Assembly (NCBI GenBank): GCA_038522635.1
Contig: JBCBJZ010000019.1
Location: forward strand, 1 to 33,295
DNA: 33,295 nt
Direction of reading: 5' to 3'
Source of the DNA: JBCBJZ01 sp038522635
GTDB lineage: Bacteria > Pseudomonadota > Alphaproteobacteria > Rhizobiales > Hyphomicrobiaceae
The notes under the pieces were generated by a model. It saw only the letters and a program-made list of their open reading frames with translations, was not told the origin of the DNA and made no database searches. This document shows positions 1-7,975 of this stretch, piece after piece (positions within the stretch are counted from its first letter, which is position 1; every line of letters begins with the position of its first letter). Both the position numbers and the translations under genes were made by a program.

Positions 1-31
1 CCGGCTTGGCCCGAAGTGGTCGATGCCTTCG

Positions 32-105
32 CGATCGCGGCAGGATTCGAACCTGCGACCTGCGGATTAGAAGTCCGCTGCTCTATCCAGCTGAGCTACG
101 GGACC
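32..105 (-). tRNA. tRNA-Arg (anticodon TCT)
   Basis: On the minus strand the segment folds as a 74-nt cloverleaf. The D arm is GCTC/GAGC, the anticodon arm is GCGGA-CTTCTAA-TCCGC with anticodon TCT, and the T arm is GCAGG-TTCGAAT-CCTGC. No CCA is encoded after the discriminator G. The acceptor stem (GGTCCCG with CGCGATC) has a C-C mismatch at pair 5-68 and a G-T at pair 2-71, which is unusual. The identity is clear from the anticodon and the arg-like body; whether the acceptor mismatch is tolerated is unknown. Confidence 0.9.
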
Positions 106-217
106 GCTGGGCCTACCATGTGGATGTTTGGGCGCGCGCGCAACCGGTCTCAACCTAGGAGAAACCGGAGAGCCGACATCTACGGGCCAGGCCTAATAAG
201 CCTTCGAGGGACCTGCG

Positions 218-523
218 TCAGTGCGTCCAGGTGCCGATCCGGCCGTACTTGAAATTGTCAGCGTAGGATTTAGCGCGCGCCTTGCGCGGCTTGGGCTCGA
301 TCACACGGTAGGGAATGGCGTTGCGGGTCGCATAGGCGATCGCTTCGTCCTTGGTGTCGAAATCGAGTTTGACCTGCTGGCGCGTGTCGGCCGAGCTGGT
401 CCAGCCCATCAGCGGATCGATCGCACGCGGCGACGAGGCCTCAAACTCCAGACGCCACTCTTTAGTCTTGCCCATACCGGACTGCATCGCGGTTTTGGCG
501 GGGCGAAAAATCCGAGCAGTCAT
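218..523 (-). CDS. NDUFS4-like accessory subunit of respiratory complex I
   Basis: This 101-residue protein matches the ETC complex I subunit family, the bacterial counterpart of mitochondrial NDUFS4 (AQDQ subunit). That family is an accessory subunit of NADH:ubiquinone oxidoreductase on the matrix/cytoplasmic arm. Visible family features are an N-terminal ARIFRPAKTAMQSG segment, the central GWTSSADTRQQV block (residues 40-51), a TKDEAIAYA helix (57-65) and a SYADNF motif near the C terminus (86-91). The length is typical of the family. The gene stands alone between two tRNA genes, far from any nuo operon, which is common for this gene in alphaproteobacteria. The ATG at 523 has only a weak Shine-Dalgarno sequence. 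Confidence 0.92.
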   Translation of the reverse strand: MTARIFRPAKTAMQSGMGKTKEWRLEFEASSPRAIDPLMGWTSSADTRQQVKLDFDTKDEAIAYATRNAIPYRVIEPKPRKARAKSYADNFKYGRIGTWTH

Positions 524-605
524 GCCGGTGCGTAAGCCTCATGTGGTGCGCGACTGATGCGGGGCGCGACACCGCCCAGTGCATGGTCGGTGATGAAGCG
601 CGAAA

Positions 606-682
606 TGGTCGGGGCACGGTGATTCGAACACCGGACTTCCTGCTCCCAAAGCAGGCGCTCTACCAGGCTGAGCTATACCCCG
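606..682 (-). tRNA. tRNA-Pro (anticodon TGG)
   Basis: The minus strand gives a full cloverleaf. The acceptor is CGGGGTA pairing with TGCCCCG, the D arm is GCTC/GAGC, the anticodon arm is CCTGC-TTTGGGA-GCAGG with anticodon TGG, and the T arm is CGGTG-TTCGAAT-CACCG. The discriminator is A and a CCA tail is encoded (606-608), unlike the tRNA-Arg nearby. All stems pair, with one G-T. Confidence 0.95.
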
Positions 683-727
683 TGAGCGCCGCTTGTCGGG
701 CAAAGTGGCGTGCGCGTCAAGCGGGTC

Positions 728-758
728 ACCACCAGGCGTCGCATCCTCGCCTGGTGGT
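728..758. terminator. strong hairpin, possible terminator
   Basis: A perfect 11-bp inverted repeat (ACCACCAGGCG / CGCCTGGTGGT) with a 9-nt loop lies between the 66-residue gene (stop at 796) and tRNA-Pro, both on the minus strand. It sits 38 nt past the stop codon of that gene. No U-tract follows on either strand, so a classical intrinsic terminator is not shown; it could instead be an RNA 3'-end or processing structure. Confidence 0.5.
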
Positions 759-795
759 TCAAAGCCTCAACGGGTCCGCCGGGGGTGGGTGGACG

Positions 796-996
796 TTAGC
801 GGCCCTGCGAAAGTTGGCAGCAGTCCAACGTCAGATCACGTTCCATGGACATCAGCTCAGCCGGCACGTGTGCGCCAACCTCGCGATAGGCGTTCATCTT
901 CTCTTTCAACAGCGCCATAGCCACCCGCGGGTTCTCGCGTTGTGCATCGACTTCCCGCACCATGTCCGTCAAAGGCTGCTGCATCCGAGATGCCAT
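796..996 (-). CDS. small hypothetical protein (66 aa)
   Basis: I do not recognise this protein. The start at 996 is chosen because AAGGAGG lies just upstream (revcomp of 1001-1007) at good spacing; a longer reading to 1053 would place that Shine-Dalgarno inside the gene. The protein is mostly helical-looking and charged (REVDAQRENPRVAMALLKEK, then a MNAYREVGAH segment), with a Cys pair near the C terminus (residues 59-60). No signal peptide or membrane segment is seen. It is monocistronic, with a strong hairpin after its stop codon. The strong ribosome site makes it a credible gene. Confidence 0.7.
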   Translation of the reverse strand: MASRMQQPLTDMVREVDAQRENPRVAMALLKEKMNAYREVGAHVPAELMSMERDLTLDCCQLSQGR

Positions 997-1418
997 CTTT
1001 TCCTCCTTATGCGGCCACTCACCGGTTGGGCCGCTTCGCCTATACCGCTTCAAACGGCGTGTGGGTTCCTATGACCCCCCACGCCTGGTTTGTGGTCATG
1101 TGCAGGCCGACATCGGGTGTCACCTGCCATCACCAGCATCGCGCGTTCAGCGCGCTGCACTCGATGAGCATCACGAGACTTGGGAAGGCGCGCGGTCACG
1201 TGCATTTGACAAACTGTCACACACGGACGCTCGCGCGGGGCTAAGCCTTCACGCGCATAAGCCTGAGGGCCGTTGCGGCAATGATCACGAAGTGTGAGCT
1301 CTCATGACAAGTCCGTGAATGTTCCAAAGGACGAGCCTGCTAGGCTCAAAAACCGCACTTCACCCACTTCACCGCATCCACCAACACCCTGACCTCGACC
1401 GACCCACAGAAGCGCACC
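997..1418. other. intergenic region without a recognised gene
   Basis: This divergent interval separates the 66-aa gene from the P1 peptidase gene and must hold promoters for both. It contains a TTGACA hexamer at 1206-1211 and an overlapping palindrome TGACA-AAC-TGTCA at 1207-1219. No matching -10 box lies 17 nt downstream, so I do not call a promoter. No reading frame here shows a convincing coding signal. Confidence 0.5.
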
Positions 1419-2456
1419 ATGACCTCAAGCGACCCTTCAACCCTCACCAACCTGATAACGGACGTTGACGGCATCGCTGTGGGCCATGCCGCCGATGAGG
1501 CGCGCGCAACCGGCGTCACCGTGATCACCGTCGAGAGGCCGAACGCTGCGTCTTGCGTCGTGCGGGGTGGCGCGCCAGGCGGACGCGATCTCGCTCTCCT
1601 CGACCCGGCGATGAGCGTTGAGGGGGTCGACGCGGTGGTCTTGTCAGGGGGATCGGTGTTCGGCCTTGATGCAGCCGGCGGGGCGCTCGCTGTGCTGCGG
1701 GAGCAAGGGCGCGGCCTTTCGTTCGCGGGCGAGACGGTGCCGATCGTGGTGCAGGCGATCGCGTTTGACCTGGCAAACGGTGGCGACAAGGCCTGGGGCG
1801 ATGAACCGTTCTACTGGCAGCTCGGCCATCGCGCCGCCACGGTTGCGGCACACGCGCCCTTCGCGCTCGGCAGCGTTGGCGGTGGTGCAGGCGCCACGAT
1901 CGCGGACCTGAAGTGTGGGCTTGGCTCCGCCAGTTGCACGCTTGACGATGGCACGCGCGTCGGCGCGGTGGCGGTGGTGAACGCGCTTGGATCAGCGGTG
2001 ATCGCCGGCGGCCCACATTTTTGGGCGGCCCCTTACGAGCGGGACAACGAGTTCGGCGGCTTGGGCCTGCCAATGCCTTGGCCTAACGAAGCTGAACGCG
2101 TCGCGCTCAAAGGGCGCAGCGCCACAAGCCAGACCCCGTTAACGCCCGCGACCACGATAGCACTTGTAGCGACGGACGCGACGCTGACCAAACCGCAAAC
2201 CCTGCGCCTTGCGCACATGGCCGACGACGGGTTGGCGCGCGCGCTGCGCCCGGCCCACGCCGAACACGATGGTGATACGGTTTTCGCGGTCGCAACGGCG
2301 AAACGGCCGTGGGCCGATGATCCACACGCGCTGACCCTGCTGGGCGCAGCCGCTGGCGATTGCCTGGCCCGCGCCATCGCTCGCGGGGTCTATGAGGCGC
2401 GCAGCCTGCCCTTCGCAGGCGCGCTACCGAGCTGGCGCGACCGCTTCGGTGGCTGA
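1419..2456 (+). CDS. P1 (DmpA-type) family aminopeptidase/esterase
   Basis: This 345-residue protein belongs to peptidase family P1/S58 (DmpA, BapA). These are N-terminal-nucleophile enzymes that remove N-terminal residues, often D- or beta-amino acids, after autocleavage into two chains. Family landmarks are VGHA near residue 21, VVRGGAPGGRDLALL (47-61), LSGGSVFGLDAAGG (75-88), GSVGGGAGATIADLK (151-165) and the nucleophile region PATTIALVATDATL (243-256), where Thr245 is the likely nucleophile. Family members usually have Asn before this Thr; here it is Ala244. The C-terminal HDGDTVFAVATAKRP block is typical. No signal peptide is seen. It converges on the OYE gene with only 15 bp between stops. 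The exact substrate is unknown. Confidence 0.9.
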   Translation: MTSSDPSTLTNLITDVDGIAVGHAADEARATGVTVITVERPNAASCVVRGGAPGGRDLALLDPAMSVEGVDAVVLSGGSVFGLDAAGGALAVLREQGRGLSFAGETVPIVVQAIAFDLANGGDKAWGDEPFYWQLGHRAATVAAHAPFALGSVGGGAGATIADLKCGLGSASCTLDDGTRVGAVAVVNALGSAVIAGGPHFWAAPYERDNEFGGLGLPMPWPNEAERVALKGRSATSQTPLTPATTIALVATDATLTKPQTLRLAHMADDGLARALRPAHAEHDGDTVFAVATAKRPWADDPHALTLLGAAAGDCLARAIARGVYEARSLPFAGALPSWRDRFGG

Positions 2457-2471
2457 GCGCGTTCGCTTGAG

Positions 2472-3581
2472 TCAGGCCGTGGGCGCCGTAGCAACCGGAT
2501 AATCGGTGTAGCCGCGGTGATCGCCACCGTAGAACGTCGCGCGGTCGTAGGGGTTGAGCGCGAGGTCCGCTTTGAAGCGCGCGGGCAGATCAGGGTTGGC
2601 GATGAACAACCGCCCATAGGCGATCAAGTCTGCACCGCCTTCTTCAACGAGCGCCATCCCGCTCTCCCGCGTGAAGCCACCGGCCGCCATCAGCACGCCC
2701 TTAAACGCGCTGCGCAATTGCCGCGCGGCCACCACGGGCGCGCCCTCTTCAAGGTCGGTGTTGCCGCGCACGCGGGGCTCGATCACGTGCAGGTAACCAA
2801 GACCGCGCGCGCTCATCGCTTCCGCGAAGTGCTCAAACGTTGTCGCCGGATCGCTATCGCTCATGCCGTTGAACGTGTTTTGCGGCGAGATCCGTGCGCC
2901 TACCCGATCCATACCGATCACGGCCGCACAAGCCTCCACGACTTCGAGCGCAAACCGCGCCCGGTTTTCAACGCTGCCCCCGTAACGGTCGGTCCGCTGG
3001 TTCGCACCATCCTGGAGAAACTGGTCCGGCAGATAGCCGTTCGCGCAGTGCACCTCAACGCCGTCAAAGCCCGCTTCCTTGGCGTTGCGGGTCGCCTGCG
3101 CGTAGGCCTCGATCAGCGCCTCGATTTCGCTCACCTCAAGTGCGCGGGGCATCGGAAACGGCGTCCGCCCCTTGTGATGGAGCGTCGCCCCGCCGTCGGC
3201 CGGTTGCAGCGCGCTGGGTCCCACCGGTGTTGCCCCTGCGATCAAATCGGGGTGTGAGGCGCGACCGCCATGCCAAAGTTGCAGATAGATGTGCCCACCG
3301 CGCGCGTGAACCGCCTGCGTGACCGCTTGCCACCCTTCGATGTGCTGCGCGGTGTAAACGGCTGGCACATCGATATGGGGGAAGCCGTCGGGCGCCACGA
3401 CGGTCGCTTCGGCGATCAGCAGGCCACCAGGGCTTGCCCGTTGAGCGTAATATTCAGCCATCAGCGGCGTGGGCGTTGAGCGCTCAAAGGCGCGCATGCG
3501 GGTCAGCGGCGCGAGCACCACGCGATGGTGCAAGTTCAACGGGCCGAGCGCGAGCGGATCGAAGAGGCCGGGCATGGGCAT
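2472..3581 (-). CDS. Old Yellow Enzyme family NADH:flavin oxidoreductase (alkene reductase)
   Basis: This 369-residue TIM-barrel flavoprotein belongs to the OYE/NemA family, which uses FMN and NAD(P)H to reduce activated C=C bonds or nitro compounds. Evidence includes LAPLTRMRA near the FMN site (23-31), QLWHGGRASH (101-110), the substrate anion-binding pair His178/Asn181 in HCANGYLPDQF with Tyr183 as proton donor, RYGGSVENRARF (199-210) and the phosphate-binding AAGGFTRESG (299-308). Length is standard for the classical NemA/xenobiotic reductase group. It is the last gene of a minus-strand run, 95 bp after the lyase gene, so co-transcription is possible. The natural substrate cannot be read from sequence. 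Confidence 0.93.
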   Translation of the reverse strand: MPMPGLFDPLALGPLNLHHRVVLAPLTRMRAFERSTPTPLMAEYYAQRASPGGLLIAEATVVAPDGFPHIDVPAVYTAQHIEGWQAVTQAVHARGGHIYLQLWHGGRASHPDLIAGATPVGPSALQPADGGATLHHKGRTPFPMPRALEVSEIEALIEAYAQATRNAKEAGFDGVEVHCANGYLPDQFLQDGANQRTDRYGGSVENRARFALEVVEACAAVIGMDRVGARISPQNTFNGMSDSDPATTFEHFAEAMSARGLGYLHVIEPRVRGNTDLEEGAPVVAARQLRSAFKGVLMAAGGFTRESGMALVEEGGADLIAYGRLFIANPDLPARFKADLALNPYDRATFYGGDHRGYTDYPVATAPTA

Positions 3582-3676
3582 GTCTCTTGGCTGGGGATGT
3601 TGGATGGTAATCTGTGCCGGAGCTTAACAGGCCGCAACGCAACCTGCACGCAGCAGCATGAAGCGTGTATCAGCCA

Positions 3677-5041
3677 TCAGGAAGGCTTGCGGGCTGCCAG
3701 CAGGCGCGCGACCATTTCAGGCGCTTCACCCAGGTAATGGGCAGGATCGACAAGCGCCTCGATCTGCGCACGCGAAAACGCGGCCGCGATCTGCGCATCG
3801 TCCAACAACGCGTCCACGAACGCCCGTTCGCCGGCCAGCGCCCGCCGACAACACGCGTAAACGACGTCGTGCGCGACCTGCCGCCCGATGGTGGGCGCAA
3901 GTCCCATCATCACCGCCTCAGCGACGATCAGCCCGCCCGTACGCGCCAGCCCGTCGGCCATCGCGTCAGGGCGAACCTCAAGGCCTTCCAGGGTGGCGGC
4001 GGCCGCTTGCAGCGCCGCTGACGTCAACACGAATGCGCTGGGCAAGGCATGCCACTCCACATGCCAAGGCCCCGTTGCGCGCTCGTGGTCCTGCACCAAC
4101 GCATCGAGCATGGCGCTGTGCTGTTCGCGCACGAGTTTCGCCATCGCGACCATCACTTCCGACGCGATCGGATTACGCTTTTGCGGCATTGTCGAACTGG
4201 CGCCACGCCCTTCCACGAAGGGTTCGAGCACCTCGCCCGTCTCGGTCTGCATCATCAGCATGATGTCAAAGCCGATCTTGCCAAGCGTCCCGGCGACCAA
4301 CGCCAGCAGGCCCGTGGTCTCCGCAAAACCATCGCGCAGGGTGTGCCAGGTGATCGCCGGCACACCGAGACGAAGTTCGCGCGCCAGTCCGTGTTGAACG
4401 GCCAGCCCCTCGCCCTTGAGCGAGGCCAAAGTCCCGGCAGCGCCTGCAAATTGCACAACCTCCAGGCGCGGGCGCAAATCAGCAAGTCGCGCCCGGTGGC
4501 GGTCGATGGCGGCGAGCCACGTAGCGCATTTGAAGCCAAAGCTGACCGGAAGGGCGTGCTGCAAATGCGTGCGTCCGGCCATGGCGGTGCGGGCATGGGC
4601 CTGCGCGAGATCAGCCAACGCGGTGGCGATGCGGGCAAGCTGAGCGTCCACCTCATCAAGCCCAGCGCGCGCTTGCAGCACATCAGCTGTATCCATGATG
4701 TCCTGTGTCGTTGCTCCCCAGTGCAACGCCTGGCCGTGGTCGTTTGGAACCAGCGGCACGAGTTGCTCCAGCAGCGGCAAAATCGGGTAGCCGACGATTT
4801 GCGTGCGCGCGGCCAACTGAGGATGGTCCAGCTGCGTGAGAAGATCGGGCAGGCTCAACACACGTTCGATGGCTTCGCCCGCCGCGGCCGGGATCACGCC
4901 AAGCCTCGCCTGTGCCCGCGCAAGCCCACGCCAGACCTCCAGATAGTGGGTCATCATCGCGTCATCGCTGAAGCGCGCACGCATCGTCGTGGTGCCGAAC
5001 ATGTCGCCGAATAACGGCGCGTTGATCACCAGGGTCGGCAT
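3677..5041 (-). CDS. fumarase/aspartase-superfamily lyase, PcaB-like
   Basis: This 454-residue protein belongs to the superfamily of adenylosuccinate lyase, argininosuccinate lyase and 3-carboxy-cis,cis-muconate cycloisomerase. It has HWGATTQDIMDTA (107-119), the active-site His segment GRTHLQHALPVSFG (156-169) and the signature loop GASSTMPQKRNP (280-291). The MPQKRNP form and the C-terminal half resemble PcaB (protocatechuate pathway) more than PurB; a genuine purB is present at 6554. No other pca gene is nearby, so a different lyase role on an amino-acid or dicarboxylate adduct is equally possible. The start is supported by GAGGAGGAAGG just upstream. It lies 24 bp after the DadA-like gene, a likely operon. 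Confidence 0.85.
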   Translation of the reverse strand: MPTLVINAPLFGDMFGTTTMRARFSDDAMMTHYLEVWRGLARAQARLGVIPAAAGEAIERVLSLPDLLTQLDHPQLAARTQIVGYPILPLLEQLVPLVPNDHGQALHWGATTQDIMDTADVLQARAGLDEVDAQLARIATALADLAQAHARTAMAGRTHLQHALPVSFGFKCATWLAAIDRHRARLADLRPRLEVVQFAGAAGTLASLKGEGLAVQHGLARELRLGVPAITWHTLRDGFAETTGLLALVAGTLGKIGFDIMLMMQTETGEVLEPFVEGRGASSTMPQKRNPIASEVMVAMAKLVREQHSAMLDALVQDHERATGPWHVEWHALPSAFVLTSAALQAAAATLEGLEVRPDAMADGLARTGGLIVAEAVMMGLAPTIGRQVAHDVVYACCRRALAGERAFVDALLDDAQIAAAFSRAQIEALVDPAHYLGEAPEMVARLLAARKPS

Positions 5042-5065
5042 CGCCTTCCTCCTCTTTGCGGGCGA

Positions 5066-6394
5066 TCAGAAGCGCTCAGGTCGATAGGGCGCCGGATCGG
5101 TGAACGGCGTCTCGTCGAGCATCATCTGCGCGAGCAGCTCCCCTGTCACAGGCCCAAGCGTGAACCCCAGGTGGTGATGCCCGAAGTTAAGCCACAGTCC
5201 GCGATGGCGCGGTGCAGGCCCGATGATCGGCAGCATATCGGGCAGGCAGGGGCGGGCGCCCACCCAGGCCTCGGCCTCCACCGGCGTCTCCAGCGCGAAA
5301 ACATCGCGCGCCGCCCTTTCGGCTTGGACAAGTTGCGTCTCATCGGCTGGCGCGTCCCGGGTCGTAAAATGCGCGCCCGTGGTCAACCGGATGCCCTGCG
5401 CCATCGGGGCCATGACGTAACCGTGGGCTGAATCGATCACCGGGCGGTTGAGAACGGCGTTCCCGCGCGCGGTGTAATGTCGGTGGTAACCGCGTTTGAA
5501 GCCGAGCGGCAAGCGGTAGCCCATGGGCCGCAGCAAATCCATCGACCAGGGCCCAAGCGCGATCACCGCGGCGCCCGCACGCACCTCCCCTTGCGCCGTT
5601 GTCAGCGCCCAACCGCCTGCGGTTTCAGCAAGACGCAACGCGTTACCGGTGAGCGCTTGGCCGCCTGCGCTGATGAAAGCCTCGTGATAGGCCCGCACGA
5701 GCGCGCCTGGATCTGCCACCGTTTCGGGATCGGGATGATAGATCGCGCCAGTGATGCCCTCTCCCAGGTGCGGCTCAAGCGCTATCAGGCCATCCCGGTC
5801 GAGCCGGTCAGCTTTAACACCGTAGGTCCGCATGGCGTCCTGCTCGCCGGCGAAGGCCGCATCCAACGCTTTCTCGCTGCGGTACAGCCGCAGGTAGCCG
5901 GTCTGACGGAGCATCGCTGCGACGCCTGCGGCCTCGGCTGCCCTTTGATGCGCTTCCAGACAGCGCTCGATCAGCGGGAGGGCGGCTCGCGCAGTGCGGG
6001 CGGCGGCCTGCGGTCCCGATTGACGCCAATAGCGGTAAAGCCACGGTGCGAGCGCACCGAGCGCGCCGTAGGTGAGGCGGGCCCCGGGTTCGCGGTTCAA
6101 AGCTGCGCGCGCGACCGTCTTAAGGTCACGGGGAAACGTGTAGGGCACCACCCCCTCGCGCTGGATGATGCCAGCGTTGCCGTAGGACGTCTGCGTACCT
6201 GCTTCGGCATGGCGGTCGATCAGCGCCACCGCCTGCCCGCGCCGCTGCAACGCCAACGCTGTGCCGACACCGACCATGCCAGCTCCGAGCACCATCACGT
6301 CGACATCAAGCCGCCTATACGCTTGCTTGGCCGGCGCCAGGGCTTTTGCCTTCACCGGGTGCGCTGTTGGCGCAGGTGTTCCATCGCTGATCAT
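5066..6394 (-). CDS. DadA-like FAD-dependent amino acid oxidoreductase
   Basis: This 442-residue protein is a DAO/DadA superfamily flavoprotein. It opens, after an extra segment of about 35 residues, with the dinucleotide-binding fold VMVLGAGMVGVGTALALQ (GxGxxG at 37-42) and ends with the DadA-type block LPDMLPIIGPAPRHRGLWLN followed by GHHHLGFTLGPVTG. DadA enzymes oxidise D-amino acids to 2-oxo acids, passing electrons to quinone. Related family members act on glycine or sarcosine, so the substrate is not certain. I chose the ATG at 6394; the frame is open to an ATG at 6436 without a ribosome site. It leads a minus-strand run with the lyase and the OYE gene and is divergent from purB. Confidence 0.85.
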   Translation of the reverse strand: MISDGTPAPTAHPVKAKALAPAKQAYRRLDVDVMVLGAGMVGVGTALALQRRGQAVALIDRHAEAGTQTSYGNAGIIQREGVVPYTFPRDLKTVARAALNREPGARLTYGALGALAPWLYRYWRQSGPQAAARTARAALPLIERCLEAHQRAAEAAGVAAMLRQTGYLRLYRSEKALDAAFAGEQDAMRTYGVKADRLDRDGLIALEPHLGEGITGAIYHPDPETVADPGALVRAYHEAFISAGGQALTGNALRLAETAGGWALTTAQGEVRAGAAVIALGPWSMDLLRPMGYRLPLGFKRGYHRHYTARGNAVLNRPVIDSAHGYVMAPMAQGIRLTTGAHFTTRDAPADETQLVQAERAARDVFALETPVEAEAWVGARPCLPDMLPIIGPAPRHRGLWLNFGHHHLGFTLGPVTGELLAQMMLDETPFTDPAPYRPERF

Positions 6395-6553
6395 CGACCG
6401 CACCCCATCATCACGACACGCCTTCCACGCTGGCACAGCGCCGCGCTATCGCCTATCACAGCGCAACTTCGCGGCCCAAGCACAAGCCCACGCCTTCATA
6501 CCGCCTGCACCCCTTCCTTCCCTTGCCGCCCTCACGCTCGATCAGGAACGCCC

Positions 6554-7867
6554 ATGATCCCCCGTTACGCCCGTCCCGCCATGACCGCCCTGTGGGAGCC
6601 GGCCACCCGCTTTCGCATCTGGTTCGAAATCGAGGCGCACGCCGCTTCCGCCATGGCCGAACAGGGTACGATCCCGCAGGCCGCCGCCGATGCGATCTGG
6701 GAACATGGCGGCAAAGCTGAGTTCGACATCGCCCGGATCGATGCGATCGAGCGCGAGACCAAACACGACGTGATCGCCTTTCTGACGCATCTGGCGGAGC
6801 ATGTCGGTGATGATGCACGCTTCGTGCATCAGGGCATGACCTCTTCGGACGTGCTGGACACGTGCCTTGCGGTGCAGCTTGCGCGGGCGAGCGATCTGCT
6901 GCTTGAAGGCCTCGACGGCTTGCTGAGCGCGCTGAAGACCCGTGCCTACGAGCACAAGGACACGCTCACCATCGGGCGCAGCCATGGCATCCACGCTGAG
7001 CCGACGACGTTCGGGCTCAAGCTCGCGCAGGCCTACGCTGAATTTGCACGCAACCGCGAGCGCCTGACGCGCGCGCGCGCCGATATCGCCACCTGTGCGC
7101 TATCGGGCGCGGTGGGCACCTTCGCAAACATCGACCCGCACATCGAAACCTACGTCGCAGACAAGCTCGGGCTGACCGTAGAGCCCGTCTCAACACAAGT
7201 GATCCCGCGCGATCGCCACGCGATGTACTTCGCAACGCTCGGCGTCATCGCTTCGTCGATCGAGCGCCTGGCGATCGAAATCCGTCATCTGCAGCGCACC
7301 GAAGTGCTTGAAGCGGAGGAATATTTCGCACCCGGCCAAAAGGGTTCATCCGCGATGCCGCACAAGCGCAATCCGGTGCTCACGGAAAACCTCACCGGGC
7401 TTGCCCGCATGGTCCGCGCCTACGTGCAGCCGGCCCTTGAGAACGTGGCGCTATGGCATGAACGCGACATCTCGCACTCATCGGTCGAACGGATGATCGG
7501 CCCCGATGCGACGGTCACGCTCGACTTTGCGCTCGCCCGCATGACGGGGGTCATCGAAAAGCTGGTGGTCTACCCCGAGCGCATGCGCGCCAACCTCGAT
7601 CGGTTGGGCGGCTTGCATAATTCGCAACGCGTGCTGCTGGCGTTGACCCAGGCGGGCGTCAGCCGCGAGGATGCGTATCGCCTTGTCCAAAGGAATGCCA
7701 TGAAGACCTGGGATACCGGCGCGGACTTCTTGGCGGCACTCAAAGGCGATGCCGATGTGACGGCGCACCTGGCGGTCTCTGATCTGGAAGCGATGTTCGA
7801 TCTTGGCTACCACACGCAGCATGTCGATACGATTTTCGCGCGCGTGTTTGCCGATCGGTCGGTCTGA
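6554..7867 (+). CDS. purB: adenylosuccinate lyase
   Basis: This 437-residue enzyme splits SAICAR to AICAR and adenylosuccinate to AMP, acting twice in purine synthesis. It starts MIPRYARPAMTALW, typical of the bacterial PurB type, and carries GMTSSDV (94-100), the catalytic His region GRSHGIHAEPTTFG (141-154) and the superfamily signature GSSAMPHKRNP (264-274). An open frame extends far upstream, but it runs antisense through the DadA-like gene and is not coding. The ATG at 6554 follows AGGAACG. It is the first purine gene of the block; purC follows after a glycosyltransferase and a minus-strand gene. Confidence 0.97.
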   Translation: MIPRYARPAMTALWEPATRFRIWFEIEAHAASAMAEQGTIPQAAADAIWEHGGKAEFDIARIDAIERETKHDVIAFLTHLAEHVGDDARFVHQGMTSSDVLDTCLAVQLARASDLLLEGLDGLLSALKTRAYEHKDTLTIGRSHGIHAEPTTFGLKLAQAYAEFARNRERLTRARADIATCALSGAVGTFANIDPHIETYVADKLGLTVEPVSTQVIPRDRHAMYFATLGVIASSIERLAIEIRHLQRTEVLEAEEYFAPGQKGSSAMPHKRNPVLTENLTGLARMVRAYVQPALENVALWHERDISHSSVERMIGPDATVTLDFALARMTGVIEKLVVYPERMRANLDRLGGLHNSQRVLLALTQAGVSREDAYRLVQRNAMKTWDTGADFLAALKGDADVTAHLAVSDLEAMFDLGYHTQHVDTIFARVFADRSV

Positions 7868-7975
7868 TCAGAATCGCCGCTGCCCCGACCCGCCCCGCCT
7901 TGCCCGCCCTGCGGTTGGATCTGTGATCCTCCCACACACCATCACCCTCAAGCGACAGGAACAGCGCGATAAGCC

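Noticed and set aside
541..1074. Open frame of 177 codons over tRNA-Pro
   Set aside because: It reads through the tRNA gene and antisense of the 66-aa gene; no motif.
1206..1234. TTGACA as a -35 box for the P1 peptidase gene
   Set aside because: No -10-like hexamer at 16-18 bp spacing.
3677..5041. Calling the lyase a second PurB
   Set aside because: Its signature loop (MPQKRNP) and active-site block are PcaB-like, and a true PurB is encoded at 6554.
5477..6553. Long upstream extension of the purB frame
   Set aside because: It runs antisense through the DadA-like gene; the purB start at 6554 gives the normal N terminus and length.
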